DNA of 64,000 bases from the NCBI GenBank assembly GCA_945881915.1, contig CAMCVW010000003.1, positions 80,346-144,345 on the forward strand, in the 5' to 3' direction. The DNA comes from Thermoflexus hugenholtzii JAD2 (GTDB lineage: Bacteria; Chloroflexota; Chloroflexia; Chloroflexales; Roseiflexaceae). Position 1 is the first letter of the stretch, and every line of letters begins with the position of its first letter. Positions 17,398 through 26,376 of this stretch are shown in pieces. The notes under the pieces were generated by a model. That model saw nothing but the letters and a program-made list of their open reading frames with translations. It did not search any database and was not told the DNA's origin. The position numbers and the translations under genes are program-made.

Positions 17398-18286
17398 CGC
17401 ACTCCTTGCTTTTTCAGACCAACTCGTTGCCACTATCGAGCACACCCGACTCGCCACGGTGACCGTATCGGGAATGACAACGAATTTGATGGGTGGCGGC
17501 ATGGGCTCTGGGTGGCTCTTTGACGATTTGGGGCATATTGTCACCAATGCCCATGTGGTTGAAGGGATTACTCGATTGCTCCAAGTGCAGCTTTCGGGAC
17601 AAAAAAGTCAAGAGGCGACGATTGTTGGTGTCGATCGTGCATGTGACCTTGCGGTGTTGCGGTGCACCAACATCGACCAAAGCCGCCGTCCATTGACCGT
17701 ACGGACCATCCCCGCTCGGCTTGGGGAGATCTGTATAACCCTCGGTTCGCCTTTGCGCTACCGCGAATCCGTATCACTGGGGATCGTCAGCGGGCTCGCA
17801 CGACAACTGCCGAACGGCGATGGATACATCGAAGAAGTTCTACAGACAGACGCCGCAATAAACCCTGGGAACTCGGGTGGTCCGCTGGTGGATGCGCTTG
17901 GGATGGTCCTTGGTGTGAATGTCGCGCGTCGTTCTGATGCAGACAACATTGGATTCGCCATTGCAGCCGAACTCGTCAACGATATTGTTCCCGAGCTCAT
18001 CACGTACGGTTCTGTCCTGCGTGGCACGATTGGTATCTCGATTGCCGAATCGTGGGCTCCGGATGGGACAGAACGACAAGTCATTACCGTTCAAAAAATC
18101 AAAACCGCACAATCCCTTTTTCAAATCAACGATACCGTTCTCGCACTAGATGACCAACCAGTCACACGGCGCTACGATGTCCGCAAATATTTATCACGTG
18201 CGCGTATTGGAACAACGATTACCGCCTCCATTCTGCGCGGCTCTACACCTTTATCCATCCCGGTGGTGGTAAGTGCACGGACGTAA
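17390..18286 (+). CDS. Cytoplasmic HtrA/DegP-like serine protease with PDZ domain
   Basis: A 298-residue trypsin-fold protease with a complete triad: H55 (TNAHVVEG), D86 (RACDLAVL) and S162 (NPGNSGGPL). A PDZ-like domain follows from about residue 220 (VLALDDQPVTRRYDVRKYL). Unlike normal HtrA/DegQ, it has no signal peptide or N-terminal membrane anchor; the N-terminus starts directly with a short helix before the protease core. It should therefore act in the cytoplasm, possibly on clients delivered by the coupled YbjN-like protein. GAGGAT precedes the ATG, which overlaps the upstream stop. Confidence 0.9.
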   Translation: MSNALLAFSDQLVATIEHTRLATVTVSGMTTNLMGGGMGSGWLFDDLGHIVTNAHVVEGITRLLQVQLSGQKSQEATIVGVDRACDLAVLRCTNIDQSRRPLTVRTIPARLGEICITLGSPLRYRESVSLGIVSGLARQLPNGDGYIEEVLQTDAAINPGNSGGPLVDALGMVLGVNVARRSDADNIGFAIAAELVNDIVPELITYGSVLRGTIGISIAESWAPDGTERQVITVQKIKTAQSLFQINDTVLALDDQPVTRRYDVRKYLSRARIGTTITASILRGSTPLSIPVVVSART

Positions 18287-18779
18287 CGCTTTACGCCGAA
18301 TATACATAATCACGTAAAGTGCTCAGCACTAACACCTGCTGTAGGTATCATTAAGTGCGTAGAATGCCATTCTGAAGCATTTTCTCAACATGATGTTTTC
18401 TCGATTCATACACTTGTTACTCTGTGGTTTCGTTGCATTGCGAAAAATCGAAGGACCGTATCATGCCATTTTGGAACATGGGCCCGTTCGATGATCTTTG
18501 CGATAAGCCAGATTCTTTCGCTATGAAGGTACTGTTTTATCAAAGATGACGCAAATATTGCCGTGGTGCAGCGACGTGCTCAAGGATAGGTACGACGACC
18601 ACAATGCAAGAATGCTAGATCTGGTAATCCATGATGTTCCCCAACTACATCGTAACCTGAAAGACAACCACGTTACGTGAGGGCATCAAATATGATGTAC
18701 TTCGATGAATATCCGCAACCATGCCGGTTCAACTGTTCGTACAAATGAACAATATTCTTTGCTTCTTTGGAGAAACACT
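18287..18779. other. Intergenic region, no supported gene
   Basis: About 490 bp between the protease and the P450. It holds a 28-codon frame at 18463-18549 with AAGGA in front (starts MPFWNMGPFDD), too short to call. I see no terminator with a T-run and no RNA structure I recognise. Confidence 0.5.
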
Positions 18780-20135
18780 ATGCCCGCTATCCGGGTTCTG
18801 CACGGCCTTCCACGTATCGGTCATCTCGTCGGAATGGGCCTCTGGCCATTGGACTTTCTCACTTCTCTGCAACGGAATCACCCCGATCTGGTGACGGTTT
18901 CCATCAATGGCGGATCATTCACTTTGGTGACAAATCCGTCACTCGTCGAAGAGATTTTGGTCACGCAGCAGAAGCAATTCCAAAAGGACAAGTTTCTCAA
19001 ACTGTATGCAAAACCTGTCTTTGGCAACGGTTTGCTTTCTAGCGATGGTGATTTTTGGTTGCGACAGCGTCGCATGGCTCAGCCTGCGTTCCATCGGACG
19101 CGCATTGCTGAATATACCGAGGCTATGACACGACACGGGACAGCATCAATTTCTTCTATCCGTGCAGATGAGTGGGTAGATATCCATCCGGTGATGATGC
19201 GCCTCACGCTCGAGATCGTCGCAGAGACATTATTTGGTACTGTTCCAGAGGGATCCCTCAATCAAATCGGCAGCGCACTCGACCGGATTATGCATCAATT
19301 TGCAGGCGACACTATCACACAATTCCTCAGTCAGCTCTTAAACCGTCCCCTAGATCATGCGGGTGAAGCAGCATTCCAACAGGCGGTGCATACATTCGAC
19401 ACCGTGATATCCGAAATCATTACACAACGGCAAGAACGATACGAACCTGGTTCCGATTTGTTGGGCATGTTCCTGGCTGCCCGTGATGACGATGGCGCTC
19501 CGATGACGGCAGAGCAACTGCGTGATGAGTGCAAAACGATGTTTTTGGCCGGTCACGAAACGACTGCACTCACAATGAGTTGGTCTTTATGGCTGTTGGC
19601 GACTCATCCCGACATCCAGCGAAGGCTGGCCGATGAAATACGCACCGTCATAGGCATTCGAATGCCCACACTCGAAGACATACGGAATTTGCCGTTCACC
19701 GAACAAGTTATCCGAGAATCGATGCGGCTGTATCCACCGGCTTGGGTCCTGCAACGCGAGTCACTTTTTGACGTTTCGCTCGGTCCACTTGATGATCCGT
19801 ACAGTATTCCCAAAGAACATGATGTCCTTGTCAGTCCGGCTGCGATGCATCGTGACCCGCGCTTCTACGCACATCCGGATCGATTTATGCCGAACCGCTG
19901 GACCCCCGAGTTCGTCGCTGCGTTACCCAAATATGCGTACTTTCCTTTTGGGGGTGGGCCACGTCTGTGTATTGGCCAGCAATTTGCCATGATGGAAGTA
20001 ACGTTGCTGCTTGCACAATGCATCCAACGTGGTCATTGGGAAGCAAAACCATTCCATCGTGTCGCCGCGCAACCGTCGATTACTCAGCGGCCGAAGTATG
20101 GCATCAAACTGCGCTACAAACCGCACGTGACATAA
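18780..20135 (+). CDS. Cytochrome P450
   Basis: A 451-residue P450 with the I-helix oxygen-activation motif AGHETT (257-262), the K-helix E313-x-x-R316 and the heme loop FGGGPRLCIG with Cys397 as thiolate ligand. Start at LHGLPRIGHLVGMG resembles the CYP110/CYP102-like fatty-acid or terpenoid hydroxylase group. There is no membrane anchor, so it is soluble and needs external redox partners, none encoded next to it (a ferredoxin begins at 63759, far away). GGAGAAA precedes the ATG. It is convergent with the Rieske oxygenase across a terminator. Confidence 0.95.
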   Translation: MPAIRVLHGLPRIGHLVGMGLWPLDFLTSLQRNHPDLVTVSINGGSFTLVTNPSLVEEILVTQQKQFQKDKFLKLYAKPVFGNGLLSSDGDFWLRQRRMAQPAFHRTRIAEYTEAMTRHGTASISSIRADEWVDIHPVMMRLTLEIVAETLFGTVPEGSLNQIGSALDRIMHQFAGDTITQFLSQLLNRPLDHAGEAAFQQAVHTFDTVISEIITQRQERYEPGSDLLGMFLAARDDDGAPMTAEQLRDECKTMFLAGHETTALTMSWSLWLLATHPDIQRRLADEIRTVIGIRMPTLEDIRNLPFTEQVIRESMRLYPPAWVLQRESLFDVSLGPLDDPYSIPKEHDVLVSPAAMHRDPRFYAHPDRFMPNRWTPEFVAALPKYAYFPFGGGPRLCIGQQFAMMEVTLLLAQCIQRGHWEAKPFHRVAAQPSITQRPKYGIKLRYKPHVT

Positions 20136-20200
20136 TAAGCCATTTTCTTCTGCTCGTACAATAGCGGCAGCTGCTGCAGACGGAATGGATTGATGTTCAC

Positions 20201-20230
20201 AAAAAACCGGCGTACCGTTAGGTACGCCGG
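20201..20230 (-). terminator. Intrinsic terminator of the PhyH-FKBP-Rieske cluster
   Basis: CCGGCGTACC and GGTACGCCGG form a perfect 10-bp stem with a four-base loop, and on the minus strand it runs into six T residues. It lies 16 bp beyond the Rieske stop codon. Confidence 0.92.
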
Positions 20231-20245
20231 CCGTGCTATTAGGGA

Positions 20246-21337
20246 TTACGCCATGGGGATCTTGAGATGTTCGCAGATGAGTCCATGGAAGTGGTGTACC
20301 CCATTCTCGCGCAAAACCGAAAAACGTCCGGTATTGTATGACCGGGAGCGTAATCGCCGTTGGACGGTTTCGCAGAGTTCGATGTCTTCCTGCTGTACCA
20401 AATCACTAAAGGCGAAGTTTTTGGCAAAGTCCTCAGCGACTCCCGGACGTTTCGCATCGCGAAGATACCATTCGAACACGGTCACGGTCTTTTCGGGACC
20501 GAGAGGCAAAATGATATTGATTTGGATATTATCGGGGTAGATATTCAGCATCAAATTGGGGAAGACCCAGTAATAGAGTGCCTGAGCATCGGCGTCATCT
20601 GCGAGGTTCCGACGATACAAGTTGTCTTCTTTGACACGGATGGGCGCATACTGCTTGGAGTAATAGCGTTCGGTGATGACCTCGTAGTCGTTGTAATCGA
20701 TGAGTTTGAACAGGCCTGGGTGCGCAATGGGGATATGGTACCCCTCGAGGTAGTTATCGACATAGACCTTCCAATTGCAATTGATTTCGTAATCAACGCG
20801 CTTGTAGAAGCCCATTTCGTCGATGTTCATGCGAACGGTCTCGGGGATGATTGCCCCAAGTACGTCCTGTAACGATGGCGTCTCTTCGTCTAAACAGACA
20901 AAAATGAACGGTCCCCAGGTGTCGACACGGACGGGAGTGAGCCCAAATTTGTCGCGGTCGAAGTTCTCGACACCGTCAAATTCAGGGGTATTCAACAATT
21001 TGCCGTCTAATCCGTAGGTCCAGCCATGATACATACACTGGAGTGTTTTGCGGTGGCCGGGACCGTTTGCAACGGCGCCTGCTCGGTGTTTGCAGACGTT
21101 GTAGAACGCAAAAATTTTGCCCGCAGTATCGCGGGTAATCACGAGCGGCTCGTCCACAACAGAGCAGGTGAAAAAGTCACCGGGACGCTGGAGTTGTTCG
21201 AGTCTCCCGACGAGTTGCCACGTTTTGCAGAAAATATGCTCTTTTTCCAACTCCAGCAACGCCGGGTCGGTATACCAATCAGCAGGAATGGTTGTTGCTG
21301 TTGCGATATCTTTGGAAAAGACAAATGGCGAAGCCAT
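20246..21337 (-). CDS. Rieske non-heme iron oxygenase, large subunit (CntA/choline monooxygenase-like)
   Basis: A 363-residue aromatic-ring-hydroxylating-type oxygenase. The Rieske [2Fe-2S] site is C82-x-H84 (VCKHRAG) and C101-x2-H104 (CMYHGW). The mononuclear iron site includes H201 and H206 in NYLEGYHIPIAH. Length and sequence style fit single-subunit members acting on quaternary amines or other alkyl substrates rather than two-component dioxygenases; no beta subunit is present. AAGGA precedes the ATG, 4 bp after the FKBP stop. It needs a reductase not encoded here. Confidence 0.92.
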   Translation of the reverse strand: MASPFVFSKDIATATTIPADWYTDPALLELEKEHIFCKTWQLVGRLEQLQRPGDFFTCSVVDEPLVITRDTAGKIFAFYNVCKHRAGAVANGPGHRKTLQCMYHGWTYGLDGKLLNTPEFDGVENFDRDKFGLTPVRVDTWGPFIFVCLDEETPSLQDVLGAIIPETVRMNIDEMGFYKRVDYEINCNWKVYVDNYLEGYHIPIAHPGLFKLIDYNDYEVITERYYSKQYAPIRVKEDNLYRRNLADDADAQALYYWVFPNLMLNIYPDNIQINIILPLGPEKTVTVFEWYLRDAKRPGVAEDFAKNFAFSDLVQQEDIELCETVQRRLRSRSYNTGRFSVLRENGVHHFHGLICEHLKIPMA

Positions 21338-21341
21338 ATTT

Positions 21342-21695
21342 TTATCCTTGCACGCTCAGGAGTTCGACGTCGAATATCAAGGTAGCGTTCGGCGGAATGA
21401 CACCAGCTGCCCCACGGGCACCGTACCCCAAATCAGCGGGAATCGTCAGGGTGCGCTTACCGCCGACCTGCATGCTCATCACGCCTTCGTCCCAGCCCTT
21501 GATGACTTGGCCGACGCCGATGATGAAGGTGAACGGGTCTTTGCGATCGACCGAAGAATCAAACTTCTTGCCGTTTTCCAGCGTGCCAGTGTAATGCACG
21601 GTGACTTGTTTGCCTTTTGTTGGGGTTGCACCCGTACCGACGACATGATCGACATACTGCAAACCTGAGGGAGTGGTGTTTTTTTCGGTGGTCAT
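21342..21695 (-). CDS. FKBP-type peptidyl-prolyl cis-trans isomerase
   Basis: A 117-residue single-domain FKBP. VTVHYTGTLENGKKFDSS, the VIKGWDEG loop and GYGARGAAGVIPPNATLIFDVELL carry the aromatic pocket residues. There is no signal peptide, so it is cytoplasmic. AAGGAG precedes the ATG; an in-frame extension to 21893 is rejected because it lacks similarity and runs over the PhyH gene. It sits between two oxygenase genes, 67 bp downstream of PhyH and 4 bp upstream of the Rieske gene, so it may assist folding of one of them; this is inference. Confidence 0.95.
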   Translation of the reverse strand: MTTEKNTTPSGLQYVDHVVGTGATPTKGKQVTVHYTGTLENGKKFDSSVDRKDPFTFIIGVGQVIKGWDEGVMSMQVGGKRTLTIPADLGYGARGAAGVIPPNATLIFDVELLSVQG

Positions 21696-21762
21696 AGAAT
21701 ACTCCTTATATGATGAATGTATGCCGTATATAGTACCCGATATTACGCGGTTTTCGCTATCG

Positions 21763-22686
21763 TCAGCAGATTTTGCCCCGTTTGCCAGCCTTGCCGTGTG
21801 CAATGGGATGTTCCCCAATCCACCGCTCATCGATGGGTTCGTCGGCCCGCTGGTAGCGCGTATCAGTCGACAATCGAATGCGGTTCGAGGCATTATCGAG
21901 GCTTGTGTGTACCGTATAGACGCTAAAAATCAGGACATCCCCTGCAGAATAATCAGCGGTCAGCCAACGTCCACCGAGTGCTTGGCGTAACTTTACGGGA
22001 TTGTCAGATAACCATCCGCCGGCACGAATGTTGCCGCCGCCACCCATATCGCTGTATTCTGGGCCGACTTTGTTTTCGCAGAATTCATCGACATCTTTCG
22101 ATCCATACCCTTCATTCAGGCGTTGATGCGTGTGCGAATGTTCCAGGACCAGCAGGCCGCCCATGGTGATCGGAATATCGCACATCGGCGTCCACGCGGT
22201 ATACAGTTGTTTTGTGCCACGACCCATGTACACGATATCCATGTGTGGTGGAGTGCCTCGATTGGGAGCAACTGCACGGACCCAGGTAAAATCAAAGTGG
22301 CGCACGGCTGCGCCGAGGAGTGTTTCGAAAATAGAAATCATCTCTCCGTCATACAGCACGTCGTGAAGCGGTTGATTTGATTCACTCAAATCAGGCATGA
22401 ATTGGACCTTCGATGTAGGAGCTGCAATACATGCATCTACAGGATATGCCGGGTCGGTTTGGCCACGTGCTGCAAGGCGTTCGGCCATGATGTGATGCGC
22501 AGCACTGATGGTATTTGTATCGAGCACACCTTTGAGGTAGAGGTACCCCTCAGCCTCCATAAATCCACGCATCGCGCTGGGATTAGGCAGTAGAGCGGTG
22601 CAGTCGGTCAACATCCCAAAAACATCGGGTTCCGTCGAAATATGCTTTTTCATCGAAGACAATCGAGGCAGGTTGGCTACCGTCAT
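21763..22686 (-). CDS. Phytanoyl-CoA dioxygenase (PhyH) family oxygenase
   Basis: A 307-residue Fe(II)/2-oxoglutarate oxygenase. The metal site is H148-x-D150 (PPHMDIVYM) and a distal His in VYTVHTSLDN, with the 2-oxoglutarate-binding Arg in NRIRLSTDTRYQ. Such enzymes hydroxylate alkyl chains or small metabolites. AAGGAG precedes the ATG. First of the PhyH-FKBP-Rieske cluster, which ends at the terminator at 20201-20230. The substrate is unknown, but two oxygenases in one transcript suggest successive oxidations of one compound. Confidence 0.9.
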   Translation of the reverse strand: MTVANLPRLSSMKKHISTEPDVFGMLTDCTALLPNPSAMRGFMEAEGYLYLKGVLDTNTISAAHHIMAERLAARGQTDPAYPVDACIAAPTSKVQFMPDLSESNQPLHDVLYDGEMISIFETLLGAAVRHFDFTWVRAVAPNRGTPPHMDIVYMGRGTKQLYTAWTPMCDIPITMGGLLVLEHSHTHQRLNEGYGSKDVDEFCENKVGPEYSDMGGGGNIRAGGWLSDNPVKLRQALGGRWLTADYSAGDVLIFSVYTVHTSLDNASNRIRLSTDTRYQRADEPIDERWIGEHPIAHGKAGKRGKIC

Positions 22687-22764
22687 TGGGAGCTCCTTTT
22701 GAGTGCGGATTTTGCTTTCATGTTTATCATAGCGAACAAATGTTGTTGTGTATAGATGTCAGAT

Positions 22765-22793
22765 TTGACAATTGTATTATTGATGGGTATACT
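22765..22793 (+). promoter_or_regulatory. Promoter of the ilv leader and operon
   Basis: TTGACA (22765-22770) and TATACT (22788-22793) with 17 bp between them. Transcription would start near 22800, giving a leader of about 190 nt before ilvB. Confidence 0.85.
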
Positions 22794-22821
22794 TTCAGAA
22801 GTTCTTTGAAAGGAACATATT

Positions 22822-22896
22822 GTGTTCAAACGTGGCCAGCTCATCCTAGTAGTTCTTATTGTTACCCTAGTCGTTCTAGCGATTACGGGTGCATAA
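22822..22896 (+). CDS. Branched-chain amino acid leader peptide (attenuation control of ilvB operon)
   Basis: A 24-codon ORF starting with GTG, with AAAGG at 22809-22813. Residues 7-21 read LILVVLIVTLVVLAI: 13 of 15 are Leu, Ile or Val, and three of the Leu codons are CTA. It lies between a consensus promoter and an intrinsic terminator that ends 22 bp before ilvB, exactly where the E. coli ilvL and ivbL leader peptides lie. The expected role is to stall the ribosome when charged branched-chain tRNAs are scarce and so prevent termination. A genuine small membrane protein is the alternative, since the run is hydrophobic, but the surrounding elements favour a leader. Confidence 0.8.
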   Translation: MFKRGQLILVVLIVTLVVLAITGA

Positions 22897-22938
22897 CACT
22901 ATAGGGAGCGGCTTAACCGCACGATGAAGTAAAGTTCA

Positions 22939-22970
22939 CCTCTCCCGTTACGGATACGGGAGAGGTTTTT
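22939..22970 (+). terminator. Attenuator terminator upstream of ilvB
   Basis: CCTCTCCCGT pairs with ACGGGAGAGG over a seven-base loop (22949-22955), followed by TTTTTGTTT. It ends 22 bp before the ilvB ATG and 43 bp after the leader stop. The 5' arm contains CTCCC, which can pair with GGGAG at 22904-22908. That same upstream segment (TAGGG, 22902-22906) can pair with CCCTA (22865-22869) inside the leader ORF, giving the mutually exclusive pairings needed for attenuation. Confidence 0.85.
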
Positions 22971-22991
22971 GTTTGTACAAATGGAGGATGT

Positions 22992-24713
22992 ATGTCTGAG
23001 AAGCGTACCGGAGCTCAGATTCTGTGTGAAGCACTGATCATGAATGGTGTCGACACGATGTTTGGTATTCCAGGCGGAGCGATTATGCCGTTCTATCACG
23101 CAATGTGGGAATACCGCAGTGATTTACGCCACATCCTCTGCCGCCACGAGCAGGGTGCAGGCCATGCTGCCGAGGGATTCGCTCGTTCAACCGGTCGAAT
23201 TGGCGTCTGTATTGGCACCAGCGGCCCTGGCACTACCAACCTCGTCACGCCTATCGCGGACGCCTGGATGGACAGCACGCCCATGCTCGCCATCTGTGGG
23301 CAAGTGAGCAGCACTGTCCTTGGCAAGGATGCATTCCAAGAGACCGATATCACCGGTATCACGATGCCCATCACCAAGCACAATTACTTGGTCAAAAACA
23401 TCAATGACATCGCCTATGTGGTCAAAGAAGCAATTCATATTGCTACAACGGGGCGATATGGCCCGGTCTTGGTCGATATCACCAAAGACGCATTACAGGC
23501 GAGTGCAGTACCAGATTACAGCAAAAAAATCTTTTTGCCGGGGTATCGTCCAACGGTGACTGGCAGCAAGAAGCAAATTAAAGCTGCCCTCTCACTCATG
23601 CTCAAGAGCAAAAAACCAGTCTTGATGATTGGGAACGGCGTCATGATGTCTGATGCGAGTGCAGAGATTCGTGTCTTTGCCGAACGATACAAAATTCCTG
23701 TCATCACCACCTTGCACGCGTTGGGCGCATTCCCCGAAGACCATGATTTGTCGTTGGGCATGCCAGGTATGCACGGCTGGGTACACGTCAATCGGGCTAT
23801 TCAAGAGGCAGACTTCCTGATGAATATTGGTGGTCGCTTCGATGACCGCGTCACCGGCAAGGCGTCAACATTTGCCCCGATTGCCAAAATTGTCCATGTC
23901 GACATCGACCCATCTGAGATTGGGAAAAATATCGAAGTCGAAATTCCTATTGTCGGTGACGCACGGATAGTCACCCTGTCATTGCTCGAGGAAGAACCAG
24001 AAGAGAAGTTGGTTGCTGAATTCCACAAGAATGCAGCCGAGTGGTTGACCTACATTCGCGAGCTGCAAACCAAACACCAACACAAGCAGCAGTACCTCAA
24101 CCGACCCGATACCTCGACCATGATGCCACACGATGTGTATGCCGCACTGACCAAGCAAATGAACACACGCGGCAACTATCGCGTCGTGACGGATGTTGGC
24201 CAGCACCAAATGTGGGCAGCACAATTGCTCGATTGGTACAAACCACGTACACACATCACGTCAGGTGGTGCTGGTACGATGGGTTTTGCCGTGCCCGCTG
24301 CCCTTGGTGTTGCTGTGGCACATCCCGAAGATACCGTATGGGCAATCGCAGGTGATGGTGGCTTCCAGATGACCAACCAAGAGATGATCGTGGTCATTCA
24401 AGAGAACATCAAAAACATGAAGATTGCCATCATCAACAATGGCTTCTTGGGCATGGTACGTCAGTGGCAAGAATTGTTCGAGGGGAAGCGCTACAGCGGA
24501 ACGCCGTTAACAAGCCCGAACTTCCAGATGCTGGCAGAGGCTTATGGCTGGACCGGGATTACTGTCGAATCCGTCGACCAAATTGATGCAGCTATCGATC
24601 GTGCGTATGCCACCGATGGTCCTGTATTGATTGACTTCCGTGTCGAACGTGAAGTCAACGTGTTCCCGATGGTGCCTCAGAACAAGAGTATCGGCGAGAT
24701 GATTACGGAGTAG
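22992..24713 (+). CDS. ilvB: Acetolactate synthase, catalytic subunit
   Basis: A 573-residue ThDP enzyme that makes 2-acetolactate or 2-aceto-2-hydroxybutyrate, the first common step to Val, Leu and Ile. FGIPGGAIMPFY at the N-terminus, the ThDP-activating Glu in RHEQGAGHAAEG, the FAD-binding middle domain and the ThDP/Mg motif GDGGFQMTNQEM through NNGFLGMVRQWQ are all present. GGAGG at 22983-22987 precedes the ATG. First structural gene of ilvB-ilvN-ilvC-leuA-pheA, placed behind a leader peptide and attenuator. Confidence 0.98.
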   Translation: MSEKRTGAQILCEALIMNGVDTMFGIPGGAIMPFYHAMWEYRSDLRHILCRHEQGAGHAAEGFARSTGRIGVCIGTSGPGTTNLVTPIADAWMDSTPMLAICGQVSSTVLGKDAFQETDITGITMPITKHNYLVKNINDIAYVVKEAIHIATTGRYGPVLVDITKDALQASAVPDYSKKIFLPGYRPTVTGSKKQIKAALSLMLKSKKPVLMIGNGVMMSDASAEIRVFAERYKIPVITTLHALGAFPEDHDLSLGMPGMHGWVHVNRAIQEADFLMNIGGRFDDRVTGKASTFAPIAKIVHVDIDPSEIGKNIEVEIPIVGDARIVTLSLLEEEPEEKLVAEFHKNAAEWLTYIRELQTKHQHKQQYLNRPDTSTMMPHDVYAALTKQMNTRGNYRVVTDVGQHQMWAAQLLDWYKPRTHITSGGAGTMGFAVPAALGVAVAHPEDTVWAIAGDGGFQMTNQEMIVVIQENIKNMKIAIINNGFLGMVRQWQELFEGKRYSGTPLTSPNFQMLAEAYGWTGITVESVDQIDAAIDRAYATDGPVLIDFRVEREVNVFPMVPQNKSIGEMITE

Positions 24714-24716
24714 ATG

Positions 24717-25232
24717 ATGAAAATCCATACCTTAGTGGTGCTGGTTCAGGATCACCCAGGCGTGCTGAATCGTGCCGTGAGCATGTTTCGTCGCCGTGGC
24801 TATAACATCGCCAGTCTCGTTGTCGGCCACACCGAAACGCCCGGTGTGAGTCGGATGACTATCGTGGTAGAATCTGAGAACGTCGAACAGGTTGTGAAGC
24901 AGCTGTATCGTTTGGTTGAGGTGCTCAAAATTTCAGACGTGACCGAAGATCCCGTGGTCGACCGTGAAATGGTGCTGGTCAAGCTCCATGTGACGGGCCA
25001 ACACCGCGCCGAAATCGTCGCACTGACGGAAGTTTTCACTGCCAAAATCGTCGATGTGGCCCAAAACACGATGGTCATCGAAATGACTGGCGGCCCCGCA
25101 AAAGTCGATAACTTTATTGATGTAATTCGTCCGTTTGGCATCAAAGAAATGATGCGCACCGGACGAATCACCATGGTACGCGGCGGTAAAGGTCATAGCG
25201 GCGCAGAACTCATCGACCAAGCAGCGGAATAA
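24717..25232 (+). CDS. ilvN: Acetolactate synthase, regulatory subunit
   Basis: A 171-residue small subunit starting with an ACT domain ([34 protein letters not shown]) that binds valine for feedback inhibition, followed by the conserved C-terminal domain. Two adjacent ATGs (24714 and 24717) follow the ilvB stop directly; GGAG at 24707-24710 is better spaced for the second. Translation is likely coupled to ilvB for equal dosage. Confidence 0.97.
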   Translation: MKIHTLVVLVQDHPGVLNRAVSMFRRRGYNIASLVVGHTETPGVSRMTIVVESENVEQVVKQLYRLVEVLKISDVTEDPVVDREMVLVKLHVTGQHRAEIVALTEVFTAKIVDVAQNTMVIEMTGGPAKVDNFIDVIRPFGIKEMMRTGRITMVRGGKGHSGAELIDQAAE

Positions 25233-25293
25233 CGCGCTGGAAGAATACGGGCACCGGTGTTCGGTTGCCCAAGAAGGATCAAAGAGGAGCAAT

Positions 25294-26316
25294 ATGGCAA
25301 AGTTGTACTACGACAACCAGGCAGATCTGGGTCGATTCAAGGGCCGCACCGTGGCAATCATCGGATTCGGCAGCCAGGGCCATGCACACGCATTGAACCT
25401 CAAAGAGAGCGGCATTGACGTCGTCGTCGGCTTGTACGCAGGTTCCAAGAGCAAGGCTAAAGCAGAAGCAGCCGGCCTGAAGGTCATGACCGTCGCTGAT
25501 GCTGCCAAGGCTGCCCAAGTTATCATGATTTTGACCCCAGATACCAATCAGTCGCAGACCTACAAAGAACACATCGCCCAGCACATGACCAAGGGCAAAA
25601 CCCTGATGTTCGCGCACGGCTTCAACATTCGCTTTGGTCAGATTGTTGCACCTGAAGGCATCGACGTGAGCATGGTTGCCCCAAAGTCACCAGGTCACCG
25701 TGTACGCGAAGTCTACACCCAGGGTGGCGGCGTCCCTGCATTGGTCGCCGTGCACCAAGATGCCAGTGGTAACGCTATGGCCGATGCTCTGGCATACGCC
25801 AAGGCAATGGGTTGTACCCGTGCCGGTGTGCTCGAGACCACCTTCGCCGAAGAAACCGAGACCGACTTGTTCGGTGAACAGGCTGTCCTCTGTGGCGGCG
25901 TGTCCGCACTCGTCAAAGCTGGATTTGAGACGTTGGTCGAAGCTGGCTACCAGCCGGAAGTCGCCTACTTCGAATGTATGCATGAGCTCAAACTCATCGT
26001 TGACCTGTTCTACCAGGGTGGTATGAATTACATGCGTTACTCGGTATCCGATACCGCAGAGTGGGGCGATTATGTCGCTGGTTCACAGATCATCAACGAA
26101 GCATCACGTGCCTCGATGAAATCATTGTTGGCAAACATCCAAAGCGGTGCGTTTGCCGAAGACTGGATCGAAGAGAACCACAACAACCGCCCACGCTTCA
26201 ACAAGATGCGTTCCGCAGACACTGATCACAAGATCGAAGTCGTCGGTCGTGAACTGCGCCGTATGATGCCGTTCGTTAACCCACGCGAAGTCATCCCCGG
26301 CCAAGGCGGCTCCTAA
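25294..26316 (+). CDS. ilvC: Ketol-acid reductoisomerase (class I)
   Basis: A 340-residue NADPH enzyme catalysing alkyl migration and reduction of acetolactate. The Rossmann motif GFGSQG is at residues 24-29, followed by the KARI C-terminal knotted domain with acidic metal ligands (for example [12 protein letters not shown] and [15 protein letters not shown]). The length is typical of the short class I form. GAGGAGC precedes the ATG. It lies 61 bp after ilvN and before a hairpin that separates it from leuA. Confidence 0.98.
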   Translation: MAKLYYDNQADLGRFKGRTVAIIGFGSQGHAHALNLKESGIDVVVGLYAGSKSKAKAEAAGLKVMTVADAAKAAQVIMILTPDTNQSQTYKEHIAQHMTKGKTLMFAHGFNIRFGQIVAPEGIDVSMVAPKSPGHRVREVYTQGGGVPALVAVHQDASGNAMADALAYAKAMGCTRAGVLETTFAEETETDLFGEQAVLCGGVSALVKAGFETLVEAGYQPEVAYFECMHELKLIVDLFYQGGMNYMRYSVSDTAEWGDYVAGSQIINEASRASMKSLLANIQSGAFAEDWIEENHNNRPRFNKMRSADTDHKIEVVGRELRRMMPFVNPREVIPGQGGS

Positions 26317-26323
26317 TCCCTTT

Positions 26324-26355
26324 GCCCGGCTACGCAGTCCGCTGCGTAGCCGGGC
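26324..26355 (+). other. Perfect 14-bp hairpin between ilvC and leuA
   Basis: GCCCGGCTACGCAG and CTGCGTAGCCGGGC form a perfect stem over TCCG. No T-run follows, so full termination is doubtful. It more likely stabilises or processes the upstream message, or partly terminates. Confidence 0.7.
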
Positions 26356-26376
26356 GTCATACTAAAGGACACTCTG

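Noticed and set aside
18463..18549. 28-codon ORF with AAGGA upstream
   Set aside because: Too short, with no conserved context; kept only as a note in the intergenic entry.
22794..22992. T-box riboswitch in front of ilvB
   Set aside because: I found no specifier/T-box features; the short hydrophobic ORF plus terminator explains the leader better.
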